Of a stretch of 64,000 nt of DNA, positions 17,773 through 26,486 are shown one piece after another (position 1 is the stretch's first letter; every line of letters begins with the position of its first letter). The notes beneath the pieces were generated by a model, which saw only the letters and a program-made list of their open reading frames with translations, was not told where the DNA came from and did no database searches. Origin of the DNA: Catenulispora sp. GP43 (GTDB taxonomy: Bacteria; Actinomycetota; Actinomycetes; Streptomycetales; Catenulisporaceae); the NCBI RefSeq assembly GCF_041260665.1, contig NZ_JBGCCT010000014.1, positions 210,850 through 274,849 on the forward strand, written 5' to 3'. The position numbers and the translations under genes are program-made.

Positions 17773-19275
17773 ATGCACAGGATGCGAGTGCATGAGAACG
17801 GTCTTCCAGTCGGCGGCGGTCTCGGGCTGCGGCGGCTCAACGCCACCGTGGCCACGGCCGCCGGCGTCGTGACGGTGCCCCGCCGGCGGCCGGTCGCCCG
17901 GCCGTTCACCGTCCTCGGTGAGCCGCTGCGGCGGGTGCTGCCCGTCGTGCTGGTGATGCTGGCCGTCGCCGGTTCGCTGGTGGTGCTCGTGGTGGCCCGG
18001 GCGCCGCAGCTGTCGATCGTCGACGAGGCCGCGCACGCCGACTACGCCTACCAGGTCTCGCACGGACGCCTCCCGGCCAAGGGCGCGCTCGTCGACTCCG
18101 AGATCCGCTACGAGTGGTACTGCCACGATCTCGGGGGCGCGGTGTCCTCGGCGGGCTGCACCGCGGGATTCACCGACGACTTCCAGGCGGACGCGCAGGA
18201 CTACACATTCGGCGACCCGCCGTTGTACTACCTGGTCACCGGTTATCTGGGCCGGGCGCTGAGCCCGCTGGTGCCGGGGGCCCACGACTTCATCACCGCC
18301 GGCCGGGTCGTCGGCGCGCTGTGGCTGTTCGCCGGGATGCTCGTGTTGTATCTCGCGCTGCGCGCGTTCCGTGTGGAGCAGCGTTATGCCTGCCTGGGCG
18401 CGGTGCTGCTGCCGTTGTGCCCCGGTGTGCTGGCCGCCGCGAGCTCGCTCACCAGCGACGCGCCGTCCGCGTTGTGCGGGGCGGCGGCGCTGTATGTGCT
18501 GGCCCGGGTGATCGTGCAGGGCCGGACCGGCTGGGTGGTGCCGTTCGCCGTCACGGCCCTGAGTACCGGGACGAAGATCCTGAACGGCCTGCCGATGCTG
18601 GTGGTCGGCGGGGTCGCCGTGGCCCTGGCGGTGGGGGCCTGGCGGCGCGGCGACCGGGGCGCCGCGCTGCGTACCGGTCGGATGGCGCTCGCGGTCGCGG
18701 TCGCCTTCTGCCTCGTCTACGGCGGCTGGACGGTGTTCCAGAGCGGACGCGGCCAGGCCGGCTGGGTGAACCCGAACCTGGCCGACGGCCTGCCGCCGGC
18801 CGGATCCGCGGCCGGCGACCTGCTCAGCAACCTGTTCGGCACGTTCCAGCACCTGACGACCGACTACTGGCTGGCCGACAACGTCAACGGCGAGTCGGTG
18901 GTGATCTGGGCGACCCTGCTGTGCGTGGTGCTCGGCGCCGCGCCCTTCGCGCTGATGGCCACCAGCCGCGTGCGGTCCTGGGGCTGGCAGCTCGCCGTCG
19001 GCACCGCGATCGGCATCTCGGCGGTCGCGGTGGTCGTGGAGACCCAGGTGTTCGCGACGAGCGGGCGCTACTTCGCGGTCGTCGCCGGCCGGTACGCGCT
19101 GTGCTTCCTGCCGTGGGCGATCGCCTGCCTGGCGGTTGTGGCGAGCCGCCGCGGGCTCTCGCGCAGCGGGATCGCGTTCACCGGTCTCGGGTTGACCGTG
19201 ATGCTGCTCGCCACGACCGGACTGTTCACCCTCGGGCCGGCGCTGAGCAGCCGGACGGCGTTCCTGGTCGGCTGA
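17773..19275 (+). CDS. Polytopic membrane protein, GT-C/DUF2142-like
   Basis: 500 residues with about ten hydrophobic helices. After the first helix (LPVVLVMLAVAGSLVVLVVA) a loop reads DEAAHADYAYQVSHGRLP, matching the acidic first loop of GT-C glycosyltransferases of the ArnT/DUF2142 kind, which use polyprenyl-phosphate sugars outside the membrane. A second loop has YTFGDPPLYYLVTGYLG, also typical. The length is in the usual range of 450-550. Lipid-linked sugar transfer to an envelope target is the best guess; the substrate is unknown. It is a monocistronic-looking gene convergent with dnaN. Confidence 0.65.
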   Translation: MHRMRVHENGLPVGGGLGLRRLNATVATAAGVVTVPRRRPVARPFTVLGEPLRRVLPVVLVMLAVAGSLVVLVVARAPQLSIVDEAAHADYAYQVSHGRLPAKGALVDSEIRYEWYCHDLGGAVSSAGCTAGFTDDFQADAQDYTFGDPPLYYLVTGYLGRALSPLVPGAHDFITAGRVVGALWLFAGMLVLYLALRAFRVEQRYACLGAVLLPLCPGVLAAASSLTSDAPSALCGAAALYVLARVIVQGRTGWVVPFAVTALSTGTKILNGLPMLVVGGVAVALAVGAWRRGDRGAALRTGRMALAVAVAFCLVYGGWTVFQSGRGQAGWVNPNLADGLPPAGSAAGDLLSNLFGTFQHLTTDYWLADNVNGESVVIWATLLCVVLGAAPFALMATSRVRSWGWQLAVGTAIGISAVAVVVETQVFATSGRYFAVVAGRYALCFLPWAIACLAVVASRRGLSRSGIAFTGLGLTVMLLATTGLFTLGPALSSRTAFLVG

Positions 19276-19333
19276 CCGGCGCGGCGCGGCGCGGCGCGGG
19301 TGTGGTGCGGGTGCGGCGCTGCGCGGCCAGCCC

Positions 19334-20524
19334 TCAGCCGCTGGCGGGCTGCTGGCTGGGGACCTTCAGCGGCAGCATCAGGTAGCGGAAGTCCGGCTGT
19401 GCCGGGACGTCGAGCGCGGCGCGGCCCATGAGCACGGTCGGCCGCGTGGGCTCGGTGAACGACAGCTGCGCGTACGGCGTGTCCAGGGCGGCCAGGCCGT
19501 CCAGCAGGTAGCTCGGGTTGTAGGACACACTGATGTCCTCGCCGTCCAGGACGGCCTCCACCGCCTCCGAGGCGTGGGCCTCGTCGCCGCTGCCGGCTTC
19601 CAGGGTGACCTCGCCCTGGATGAACGCCAGCTTGATCGGCGAGGTGCGCTCGGCGACCAGCGCCACGCGCTTGGCCGCTTCCAGGAACGCGGCGGTCTCC
19701 ACCATCGCGGTCGTGGTGTACGCCTCCGGGAGCAGCGAGCGGTACTTCACGAACTCGCCGGCCAGCAGGCGCGAGGTCATGGTGCGCGACCCGCCCGCGC
19801 CCTCGGCGGCGCCCCGGGCCGACTCGAAGCCGATCAGCCCGTCGCCGAGGCCGCCGTCGGCCAGCGCCAGCCGGACCCAGTCGCCGCCGGCCAGGGCCCG
19901 CGCGGTGTCGGCGAGGACCTTGTAGGGGATCAGCGCGGTCTCCGAGACGTCGGCGCGTTCGGGCTTCCACGGCAGCTCCCGGATCGCGAGCCGGAAGCGG
20001 TCGGTGGCGACCAGGGTGAGCTTCTCGCCCTCGATCTCCACCCGGATCCCGGTCAGCATCGGGATGGTGTCGTCGCGTCCGGCGGCGATCGCGACCTGTG
20101 CCACGGCGCCGGCGAAGCCGGAGGCCATGACCGAGCCGGTGGCCTCGGGCATCGCGGGCAGACCGGGGTAGTCCTCCACCGGCAGCGTCTGCAGGCTGAA
20201 CCGCGTCGACCCGCAGGACAGCAGCAGCTTGGAACCCTCGGTGGCGAACTCCACCGGGCGGTTCGGCAGCGACTTGGCGATGTCGGCGAGCAGCTTGCCG
20301 TGGATCAGGATCCGGCCGGGCTCGGCGACCTCGGCCCGGACCTCGGCCCGCGCCGAGACCTCGTAGTCGAACCCGCACAGCGTGACCGTGCTGTCCCCGG
20401 TCTGGCTCTGGTCCGCCTGGAACAGCAGGCCGGAGAGCACCGGCGCCGCGGGCCGGCTGGGAAGGGAACGGGCTGTCCAGGCCACTGCCTCGGAAATGGT
20501 GTCGCGCTCGATCCGGAACCTCAC
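19334..20524 (-). CDS. dnaN: DNA polymerase III sliding clamp (beta) paralogue
   Basis: 396 residues with a GTG start. Three clamp domains are evident: MRFRIERDTISEAVAWTARS and LPSRPAAPVLSGLLF at the start, LPVEDYPGLP, ATDRFRLAIRELPW in the middle, and FRYLMLPLKVPS close to the end in place of the usual YLLMPVRL. It forms a ring around DNA that tethers polymerases. In actinobacteria the housekeeping dnaN follows dnaA at the origin, but here no dnaA, recF or gyrB is near. It is therefore probably a second clamp used in repair or special replication. The altered C-terminus and Ser/Gly loop (ARGAAEGAGGSRT) fit a diverged paralogue. Confidence 0.85.
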   Translation of the reverse strand: MRFRIERDTISEAVAWTARSLPSRPAAPVLSGLLFQADQSQTGDSTVTLCGFDYEVSARAEVRAEVAEPGRILIHGKLLADIAKSLPNRPVEFATEGSKLLLSCGSTRFSLQTLPVEDYPGLPAMPEATGSVMASGFAGAVAQVAIAAGRDDTIPMLTGIRVEIEGEKLTLVATDRFRLAIRELPWKPERADVSETALIPYKVLADTARALAGGDWVRLALADGGLGDGLIGFESARGAAEGAGGSRTMTSRLLAGEFVKYRSLLPEAYTTTAMVETAAFLEAAKRVALVAERTSPIKLAFIQGEVTLEAGSGDEAHASEAVEAVLDGEDISVSYNPSYLLDGLAALDTPYAQLSFTEPTRPTVLMGRAALDVPAQPDFRYLMLPLKVPSQQPASG

Positions 20525-20599
20525 CGGCGCCTCGCCTCCTGTCGCTGCGGGTAACAGAGCTCTGAGTACACCACCCGGCGCCGACGCTCGGCCCGGCGA

Positions 20600-21613
20600 T
20601 CAGACGAAGAACAGGTTGAACTGGTCGATGACCGCCTGCGGCTGCTCCTCGACGAAGTAGTGGCCGGTGTCCGGCACCACCACGACCTGCACGTCGGTCC
20701 CCTGCGTCGGCAGCGTCGCCTGCATCTGCGCGGCGAACAGGGTGTTGACCATGCCCAGCAGCGGCACCGTCACCTTGCCGTACGTCGCCAGGTCGGTGAT
20801 GTCCTGGCCGAAGGTCTGGTACCAGCCGTTGCCGCCGCGGATGCCGTCCGGGGCGTTGTAGGCGCTCGTGTAGACGGCACGGTCCACAAGCGTGACAGCA
20901 TCCTGGTTCAGCAGAAGGTTGTCGAACATCCAGTCCACGATGTACTGCGCGCGGCCGGCCACCAGTTCCTCCGGCAGGCCGGCCACCTGGTTGAAGGCGA
21001 ACCACCAGGGATAGAACGGCGAGCCGGGCTGCGGCAGCATCGGGATCTGGTAGTAGCCCGGGTTCGGGTGCACGACGTCGAGCATCGCCACGCGGCGCGC
21101 GGCCTGCGGGTAGTTGGCGGCGAAGGCGAAGGCGACCATGGAGCCGATGTCGTGGCCCGCGATGTCCGCCTGTTCGTAGCCCAGCGCCTGGATGAAGCCG
21201 TGGACGTCGCCGGCCATCGTCTTCTTGTCGTAGCCGCCGGCCGGCTTGTCCGAGCCACCCATGCCGCGCAGGTCCAGGGCTATCACCCGACGTCCGGCCG
21301 CGGCCAGCGCCGGCATCACCTTGCGGTACTCCCACCAGGTCTCCGGCCAGCCCGGCAGCAGGATCAGCGGCGCGCCCTGGCCGCCGGCGACATAGTGCAG
21401 GCGCAGGCCGTCGACGGTGACGTACCGGCTCGTGAATCCAGCTCCGAGGGATTCGGCCAGGTGCGCGTCGCTGAGGGCTGCGGCAGTGCTCGCGGCCGGG
21501 GCGGCGCCGCCGTCGGCCGGGGCGGCGGAGGCCAGGGCCGGGGCCGGGCTCGCCGCGGTCAGCGCGGCGGTGCCCATGCCCAGGGTGAGCGCGCTCCGTC
21601 GGTTCAAAGTCAC
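20600..21613 (-). CDS. Secreted epoxide-hydrolase-like alpha/beta hydrolase
   Basis: 337 residues with a GTG start preceded by GAGGAG. The N-terminus has a twin-Arg-like signal (NRRSALTLGMGTAALTAASP) and an Ala-rich cleavage region. The alpha/beta hydrolase fold has LPGWPETWWEYRKV, where the HGxP motif is changed to PGWP, the nucleophile Asp in GHDIGSM and the catalytic His in DTGHYFVEEQP. Asp as nucleophile points to an epoxide hydrolase or haloalkane dehalogenase rather than a serine esterase. It acts outside the cell on an unknown substrate. It is divergent from the secreted protease gene, with a 347-base gap between them. Confidence 0.85.
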   Translation of the reverse strand: MTLNRRSALTLGMGTAALTAASPAPALASAAPADGGAAPAASTAAALSDAHLAESLGAGFTSRYVTVDGLRLHYVAGGQGAPLILLPGWPETWWEYRKVMPALAAAGRRVIALDLRGMGGSDKPAGGYDKKTMAGDVHGFIQALGYEQADIAGHDIGSMVAFAFAANYPQAARRVAMLDVVHPNPGYYQIPMLPQPGSPFYPWWFAFNQVAGLPEELVAGRAQYIVDWMFDNLLLNQDAVTLVDRAVYTSAYNAPDGIRGGNGWYQTFGQDITDLATYGKVTVPLLGMVNTLFAAQMQATLPTQGTDVQVVVVPDTGHYFVEEQPQAVIDQFNLFFV

Positions 21614-21813
21614 TGTTCTGTCTCCTCGGTGAGGGGAACGGCGGGATATTTATCAGGGGTCTGTTTCACCCGTGTCCCGACTACCCCACCGGGCTCACGG
21701 GTAACCGCCCCGCCGTCGCCGGACAAGGGTCGCGCGGGCCCCGGCAAGGGTTCGGCAGCCTCAGCGGCACGTCAGGACACGGTCAGGTCAAGGACTGAGT
21801 CAGGGCTCGGGCA

Positions 21814-21829
21814 CGTTGTCTAGACCTCT
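21814..21829. promoter_or_regulatory. DasR-type (dre-like) site
   Basis: CGTTGTCTAGACCTCT matches the dre consensus ACTGGTCTAGACCAGT at 11 of 16 positions, including the central GTCTAGACC. It lies about 130 bases before the secreted protease, in the 347-base gap shared with the hydrolase gene. That gap otherwise shows no further gene or strong hairpin. Confidence 0.4.
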
Positions 21830-21960
21830 GGGCGCGATTACGGTGCCGCACAGCGGGGCGACCGACCTCATCTGCCGGTCGGCCGCCGATTCCCGGTCCA
21901 GGACGGAAGGCTCGCGGCACGCCGCGCGCCCATGTCCCCTTGCCATGGAAAGGAGTCCGA

Positions 21961-23916
21961 GTGGACAAGATTCGCTCGGCGTCACGCGCACGATCCGGGT
22001 GGGCCGCCCGGCTCGCGGCCCTCGGGGCCGCGGCCGCGCTGGTCTGGGGCGGCTTGGGCGGTCCGGCCTCCGCGGCCTCGGCCGCCTCGGCCGCCGGCAC
22101 CCAGCAGGCACCGGACTACGTCCGGTCCTGCGCCGTCCCGACGCACGAGGGCCAGATGGCGTGTCTGGCCCTGCGGCGCACCGACGTGCCGGCCCACCGC
22201 GCCACCGCCGTACCCGCGGCCGTCTCCGGCTACGGTCCGTCCGACCTGGCCAGCGCCTACAACCTGCCGTCCGGCGGCGGGGCCGGGCAGACCGTCGGCA
22301 TCGTGGACGCCCAGGACGACCCGAACGCCGAGAGCGACCTGGCGGCCTACCGGTCCAACTTCGGGCTGCCGGCCTGCACCACCGCCAACGGCTGCTTCCG
22401 GAAGATCGACGAGAACGGCGGCACCAGCTATCCGACCCCTGACACCGGCTGGGCCGGGGAGATATCCCTGGACCTGGACATGGTCTCGGCGGTCTGCCCG
22501 CAGTGCCACATCCTGCTGGTCGAGGCGACCTCGGCGAACATGGGCGACCTGGGCACGGCGGTCAACGAGGCCGTCGCGCAGGGCGCCAAGTTCGTGTCCA
22601 ACAGCTACGGCGGCTCCGAGGACAGCTCGGACACGTCGTCGGACTCCAGCTACTTCTACCACCCGGGTGTGGCGATCACGGCCAGCACCGGCGACTCCGC
22701 CTACGGCGCGGAGTACCCGGCGACGTCGCAGTACGTGACGGCGGTCGGCGGCACCTCGCTGACCCGGGGCGGCGGCACGCGCGGTTGGAGCGAGTCGGTG
22801 TGGTACACCAGCTCCACGGAGGGCACCGGCTCAGGGTGCTCTGCGTACGACCCGAAGCCGTCCTGGCAGCACGACACCGGCTGCTCGCGGCGCATGGAAG
22901 CCGACGTCTCCGCGGTGGCCGACCCGGCCACGGGCGTCGCGGTCTACCAGACCTACGGCGGGTCGGGCTGGTCGGTCTACGGCGGCACCTCGGCGGCCTC
23001 GCCGATCGTCGCCTCCGTATGGGCGCTGGCCGGCGCGCCGAACTCCGGCGACATCGCGGCCCAGTACCCGTACAACCACACGGGCAGCTTCAACGACGTC
23101 ACCTCCGGCCGGAACGGCAGCTGCTCGCCGGCCTACTTCTGCACCGCGCAGGCCGGCTACGACGGTCCGACCGGCTGGGGCACGCCGAACGGCACCGCGG
23201 GCTTCAGCTCGGGCTCGAGCGCCGAGACCGTCTCGGTGACGAACCCGGGCGCCCAGAGCACCGCGGTCGGCGGCGCGGCGTCGCTGCAGATCTCGGCGAC
23301 CGACTCGGCCGGCAAGGCGCTGACCTACAGCGCCACCGGGCTCCCGGCCGGCCTGTCGATCAGCGGCAGCGGCCTGGTCTCCGGCAAGACGACGACCGCG
23401 GGCACCTCCTCGGTCACCGTGACCGCGTCCTCCGGGACGGCCACCGGCACGGCCACCTTCACCTGGACGGTCAACGGTTCGGGCGCTGAGACGGTGTCGG
23501 TGCGCAACCCCGGCGGCCAGACCGGCACGGTCGGCACCGCGGCGTCGCTGCAGATCTCCGCCGCCGACTCGGCCGGCAACCCGCTGACCTACAGCGCCAC
23601 CGGCCTGCCCGCGGGCCTGTCGATCAGCGGCAGCGGTCTGATCTCCGGCACCCCGACCACGGCCGGGACCTCCTCGGTGACCGTGACCGCGACCTCCGGG
23701 ACGGCCACCGGCTCGACCACCTTCACCTGGACCGTCACCGGCGGTTCCGGCGGCGGCTGCACCGGCCTGACCCCGTGGAACGCCACCACCTCGTACGTCC
23801 CGGGCGACGTGGTCTCCTACAACGGCCACAAGTACACGTCCACCTGGTACTCGACCGGGGCCACCCCGGGCGCGCCGGCCTCGTGGGCGGTGTGGACGGA
23901 CAACGGGACCTGCTGA
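21961..23916 (+). CDS. Secreted sedolisin-like (S53) peptidase with Ig repeats and CBM5/12
   Basis: 651 residues from a GTG with AAGGAG just upstream. A signal peptide (KIRSASRARSGWAARLAALG then AAAALVWGG and ASAAS) leads to an S53-type catalytic region. Glu167 and Asp171 sit in GWAGEISLDLDMV and Ser344 in GGTSAASP, giving the Glu-Asp-Ser triad of sedolisins. No long pro-domain is present, unlike classic sedolisins. Two putative-Ig repeats follow, with nearly identical YSATGLPAGLSISGSGL cores, then a C-terminal chitin-binding-like CBM5/12 module (WNATTSYVPGDVVSYNGHKY). It probably degrades protein bound to chitin or another polymer outside the cell. A dre-like site upstream fits control by N-acetylglucosamine sensing. 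Confidence 0.88.
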   Translation: MDKIRSASRARSGWAARLAALGAAAALVWGGLGGPASAASAASAAGTQQAPDYVRSCAVPTHEGQMACLALRRTDVPAHRATAVPAAVSGYGPSDLASAYNLPSGGGAGQTVGIVDAQDDPNAESDLAAYRSNFGLPACTTANGCFRKIDENGGTSYPTPDTGWAGEISLDLDMVSAVCPQCHILLVEATSANMGDLGTAVNEAVAQGAKFVSNSYGGSEDSSDTSSDSSYFYHPGVAITASTGDSAYGAEYPATSQYVTAVGGTSLTRGGGTRGWSESVWYTSSTEGTGSGCSAYDPKPSWQHDTGCSRRMEADVSAVADPATGVAVYQTYGGSGWSVYGGTSAASPIVASVWALAGAPNSGDIAAQYPYNHTGSFNDVTSGRNGSCSPAYFCTAQAGYDGPTGWGTPNGTAGFSSGSSAETVSVTNPGAQSTAVGGAASLQISATDSAGKALTYSATGLPAGLSISGSGLVSGKTTTAGTSSVTVTASSGTATGTATFTWTVNGSGAETVSVRNPGGQTGTVGTAASLQISAADSAGNPLTYSATGLPAGLSISGSGLISGTPTTAGTSSVTVTATSGTATGSTTFTWTVTGGSGGGCTGLTPWNATTSYVPGDVVSYNGHKYTSTWYSTGATPGAPASWAVWTDNGTC

Positions 23917-23938
23917 GACAGGAGGGCCCGGCAAGGCG

Positions 23939-23992
23939 TTCAACCCTGGGGTGGAGGCGTGGATTCCACCCCCGTCCCACCTCAGGGTTGAA
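23939..23992 (+). terminator. Hairpin after the S53 peptidase gene
   Basis: TTCAACCCTGGGGTGG pairs with CCACCTCAGGGTTGAA with one mismatch; a smaller inner GTGGATTCCAC arm adds stability. It starts 22 bases after the stop codon. Confidence 0.7.
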
Positions 23993-24027
23993 GAAACAGC
24001 AGGTCGTCGGCTTGCATAGTCGTAGTC

Positions 24028-24606
24028 ATGACGACAACCGACTGGATCATCGACATCGCGCTCGTCCTGATCGTCTTCCGCCAGCTGCGCGAGGAGCGGA
24101 TCTCCAAGGCCACGTTCATCGTGCCGATCGCGATGATCACCTTCGCGGCGAAGAACTACCTGCACGGCATCCCCACCGCCGGCAACGACCTGGTGCTGAT
24201 CGCTGTGTTCACCGGTGTCGGCGTCGTGTTCGGCCTGTTCGGCGGCCTGCTCACCCGGGTGCGGACCCTCAACGGCCACGCGCACATCAAGGCCACCGCC
24301 GGCGCCGCCGCACTGTGGGTCATCAGCATGGGCTTCCGCCTGGGCTTCGCGGTCTGGTCCTCCCACCCCTCCGGCGCCGCACACCTCACCAAGTTCTCGG
24401 CCGCCCACGACATCACCAGCGGCCAGGCCTGGGTCACCGCCCTGATCCTGATGGCCTTCAGCGAAGTCATCGTCCGACTGAGCACCATCGGCGCCCGCGC
24501 CTGGACCCTGTCCTCGCACACCACCCACGAGCCGGTGCGGGAACCGGCGGGTGACCTGGACTGGCTGATCCAGGAGGCGAGGATCCCGTCGAAGGCGAGC
24601 CGCTGA
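24028..24606 (+). CDS. Four-helix integral membrane protein
   Basis: 192 residues with about four membrane helices (IIDIALVLIVF, TFIVPIAMITFAA, LVLIAVFTGVGVVFGLFGGLL, AWVTALILMAFSEVIV). It resembles the protein at 35025-35576 in layout: a short N-terminal helix, a basic RxxRI loop, a VFGxxGG turn and a pair of helices after a KAT/ALW segment. The two are probably paralogues of an actinobacterial DUF1453-like family with no known role. It ends at a strong bidirectional hairpin. Confidence 0.7.
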   Translation: MTTTDWIIDIALVLIVFRQLREERISKATFIVPIAMITFAAKNYLHGIPTAGNDLVLIAVFTGVGVVFGLFGGLLTRVRTLNGHAHIKATAGAAALWVISMGFRLGFAVWSSHPSGAAHLTKFSAAHDITSGQAWVTALILMAFSEVIVRLSTIGARAWTLSSHTTHEPVREPAGDLDWLIQEARIPSKASR

Positions 24607-24625
24607 GCGAGGGCCGTCGACGCCT

Positions 24626-24660
24626 TGTGGCCCGACTCGGAAGTTCCGAGTCGGGCCACA
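24626..24660. terminator. Perfect bidirectional terminator
   Basis: TGTGGCCCGACTCGGAA is followed by one base and its exact reverse complement, a 17-bp perfect stem. It lies between two convergent genes, 20 bases after one stop and 10 before the other, and so serves both strands. Confidence 0.9.
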
Positions 24661-24670
24661 TCGCTTTGGC

Positions 24671-25108
24671 TCAGACCAGTTCACACACGCCGAGCTGCTG
24701 CACCAGCTGCAGAGTGTCGGCGTTGACCCAGTACTCGGCGAGCATGCCGTCCTGGATGCGCAGGGTGTCGGTCCCGGTGAAACGGACGCGGTTGCCGACG
24801 GCGGACTCGGACCCGCCCGGGAAGCCGCCGGCGTAGGTGCCCTCGGCGCTCCAGCGGACCACCAGGTAGTCGTCGGTGACGATGGGGCCGACGGTGAACT
24901 CGAAGGTCAGGCCGCGCAGGACGGTGTGGATTCCGGCGACCCAGTTGTTCAGGCCCTCGCGTCCCCGCACGGTGTCCTCGCCGGAGCCGGTGATGGGGGC
25001 GGCGTGCGCGACGAAGTCGGGGGCGATGATCCGGTCGGTCTGCGACAGGTCGTTGTTCCACAGGTCCCGCCAGGGGTTGGCGAGCAGGGCGTTGGTGGAG
25101 GCGGACAT
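24671..25108 (-). CDS. SnoaL-like ester cyclase/NTF2-fold protein
   Basis: 145 residues of the SnoaL-like NTF2 fold: WRDLWNNDLSQTDRIIAPDF, HAAPITGSGEDTVRGREGL, LTFEFTVGPIVTDDYLVVRW and a closing TDTLRIQDGMLAEYWVNADT with a conserved Asp and His-like pocket. Members include polyketide cyclases, isomerases and many of unknown activity. It is the last gene of a minus-strand block with a carotenoid oxygenase 13 bases upstream and an MFS pump, so it may act on the cleaved apocarotenoid. The substrate is unknown. Confidence 0.8.
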   Translation of the reverse strand: MSASTNALLANPWRDLWNNDLSQTDRIIAPDFVAHAAPITGSGEDTVRGREGLNNWVAGIHTVLRGLTFEFTVGPIVTDDYLVVRWSAEGTYAGGFPGGSESAVGNRVRFTGTDTLRIQDGMLAEYWVNADTLQLVQQLGVCELV

Positions 25109-25121
25109 GGTGGTTTTCCTT

Positions 25122-26486
25122 TCAGCCTTCGAAACTGTTCAGGTCGGCGTCGGGGATCCAGGAGCCGTGGACGCCGGCGGTCACCCGCCGCGGCAGGTGC
25201 ACGGTGGCGATCCGGTCGAGGCCGGAGGCGTCGAGGACGAGCAGCTGGGAGGCGTCCTGCTTGAGGTCGGAGACCACGGTGAGCAGATAGCCGTCGTCCT
25301 CGCGGGCGGCCCCGGCGGCGGCGACGAACACGGCCTCGCTGGGCAGGCGCGCGTCGCCGACGTGGTGGATGCGGCGGGCGCCGGTGGTGCGGTCGTACTT
25401 GACGACTCCGTACCCGCCGAAGCCCTTCTCGTCCGGGAAGGAGATCGCGTACTGATAGCGGTTCTCGGCACCCAGGTACTGCTCGTTGAGGGTCGGGAAC
25501 TCCACGGTCAGGTCGTCGATGATCTGCTCGTCGACGGTGCCGGCCGCGGTGTCGACGACCCAGCGGCGGGTGTAGGACCGGCTTCCGGGCTCGGTGCCGC
25601 GTCCCGGCGCGCCGATCCACCAGTTCCAGGACAGGTGGAAGCCCTCGCGGTCCACGGTCGGGCCCTCCAGGACGATGCGGCCCCGGGCGTCCTCGTACGC
25701 GTTGGAGACGTGCAGCAGGTTGCCGGGCTCGACGCTGAACCAGCGGATCTGCCGGGCGCCGTCCTCGCCGCGCGGCATGACGCCGATGCGGGCCGGCTGC
25801 AGGTCGCTCCAGCCGTAGGGGATGCCGGAGTGGTCAGACGGATCGAAGGTGACGTTGCCCTCGATGAAGACCACGTGCCGGCCGGTGATGGCGAAGTCGT
25901 GCTTGAGCGAGGCGGTGGCGTCCGGGACCTCGGTGCTGTACAGGATCTCGCCCTTGGCGTCGGCGACGTGGTAGACGAGGAACGGCGGGAACGGGGAGGA
26001 CCCGAAGAAGTGGAGTTCACCGGTCGCAGGGTCCTGCTTCGGGTGCGCGGTCATCGCGGTGCGCAGCTTGCCGTGGAAGTCGTAGGCGCCGACGGTCTCC
26101 AGCTCCGGGGTGAGCTCGAAGGGGAGGTTCGACTCGCACAACGCCAGCAGCCGGCCGCCGTGCTCGATGATGTGGGTGCCGGCGGTGCTGGCGGTCAGGT
26201 CCGGGCCGTGCTCGGTCATGTAGGGCGCGCCGTCCAGCGCGGGAGTCTTCACCCAGCGGTTGCGGTACCACTCGGCGCGTCCTTCGCGCAGGCGGATGCC
26301 GTGCACCATGCCGCTGCCCTTGAACCAGTGGGTCGGGGTCACGCCGGCCTTGGGGTTGTGCCCGTTGCGGAGCAGCCGGCCGGTCAGCTCGGGCGGCAGG
26401 GTGCCCTCGACGGTGAGCCCGGTGGCGGTGATCTCGTCGGGGACGGGAGTGAAGTGGCCGGTCAGGTAGGGCTTGGGGGAGTTCAT
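25122..26486 (-). CDS. Carotenoid oxygenase family protein
   Basis: 454 residues of the carotenoid cleavage oxygenase family, iron(II) enzymes that split conjugated double bonds in carotenoids, retinoids or stilbenes. Family segments include LPPELTGRLLRNGHNP, GSGMVHGIRLREGRAEWYRN, SLKHDFAITGRHVVFIEG and VHGSWIPDAD. His residues in AMTAHPK, SLKHDFA, the following HVSNAYED and GVHGSW could supply the four-His iron site. The start overlaps the MFS pump stop by four bases (ATGA). The neighbouring P450, pump and SnoaL-like gene suggest an apocarotenoid pathway. The exact cleavage site is unknown. Confidence 0.9.
   Translation of the reverse strand: MNSPKPYLTGHFTPVPDEITATGLTVEGTLPPELTGRLLRNGHNPKAGVTPTHWFKGSGMVHGIRLREGRAEWYRNRWVKTPALDGAPYMTEHGPDLTASTAGTHIIEHGGRLLALCESNLPFELTPELETVGAYDFHGKLRTAMTAHPKQDPATGELHFFGSSPFPPFLVYHVADAKGEILYSTEVPDATASLKHDFAITGRHVVFIEGNVTFDPSDHSGIPYGWSDLQPARIGVMPRGEDGARQIRWFSVEPGNLLHVSNAYEDARGRIVLEGPTVDREGFHLSWNWWIGAPGRGTEPGSRSYTRRWVVDTAAGTVDEQIIDDLTVEFPTLNEQYLGAENRYQYAISFPDEKGFGGYGVVKYDRTTGARRIHHVGDARLPSEAVFVAAAGAAREDDGYLLTVVSDLKQDASQLLVLDASGLDRIATVHLPRRVTAGVHGSWIPDADLNSFEG

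Noticed and set aside
19334..20524. Chromosomal origin suggested by dnaN
   Set aside because: No dnaA, recF, gyrB or DnaA-box cluster was found beside it.
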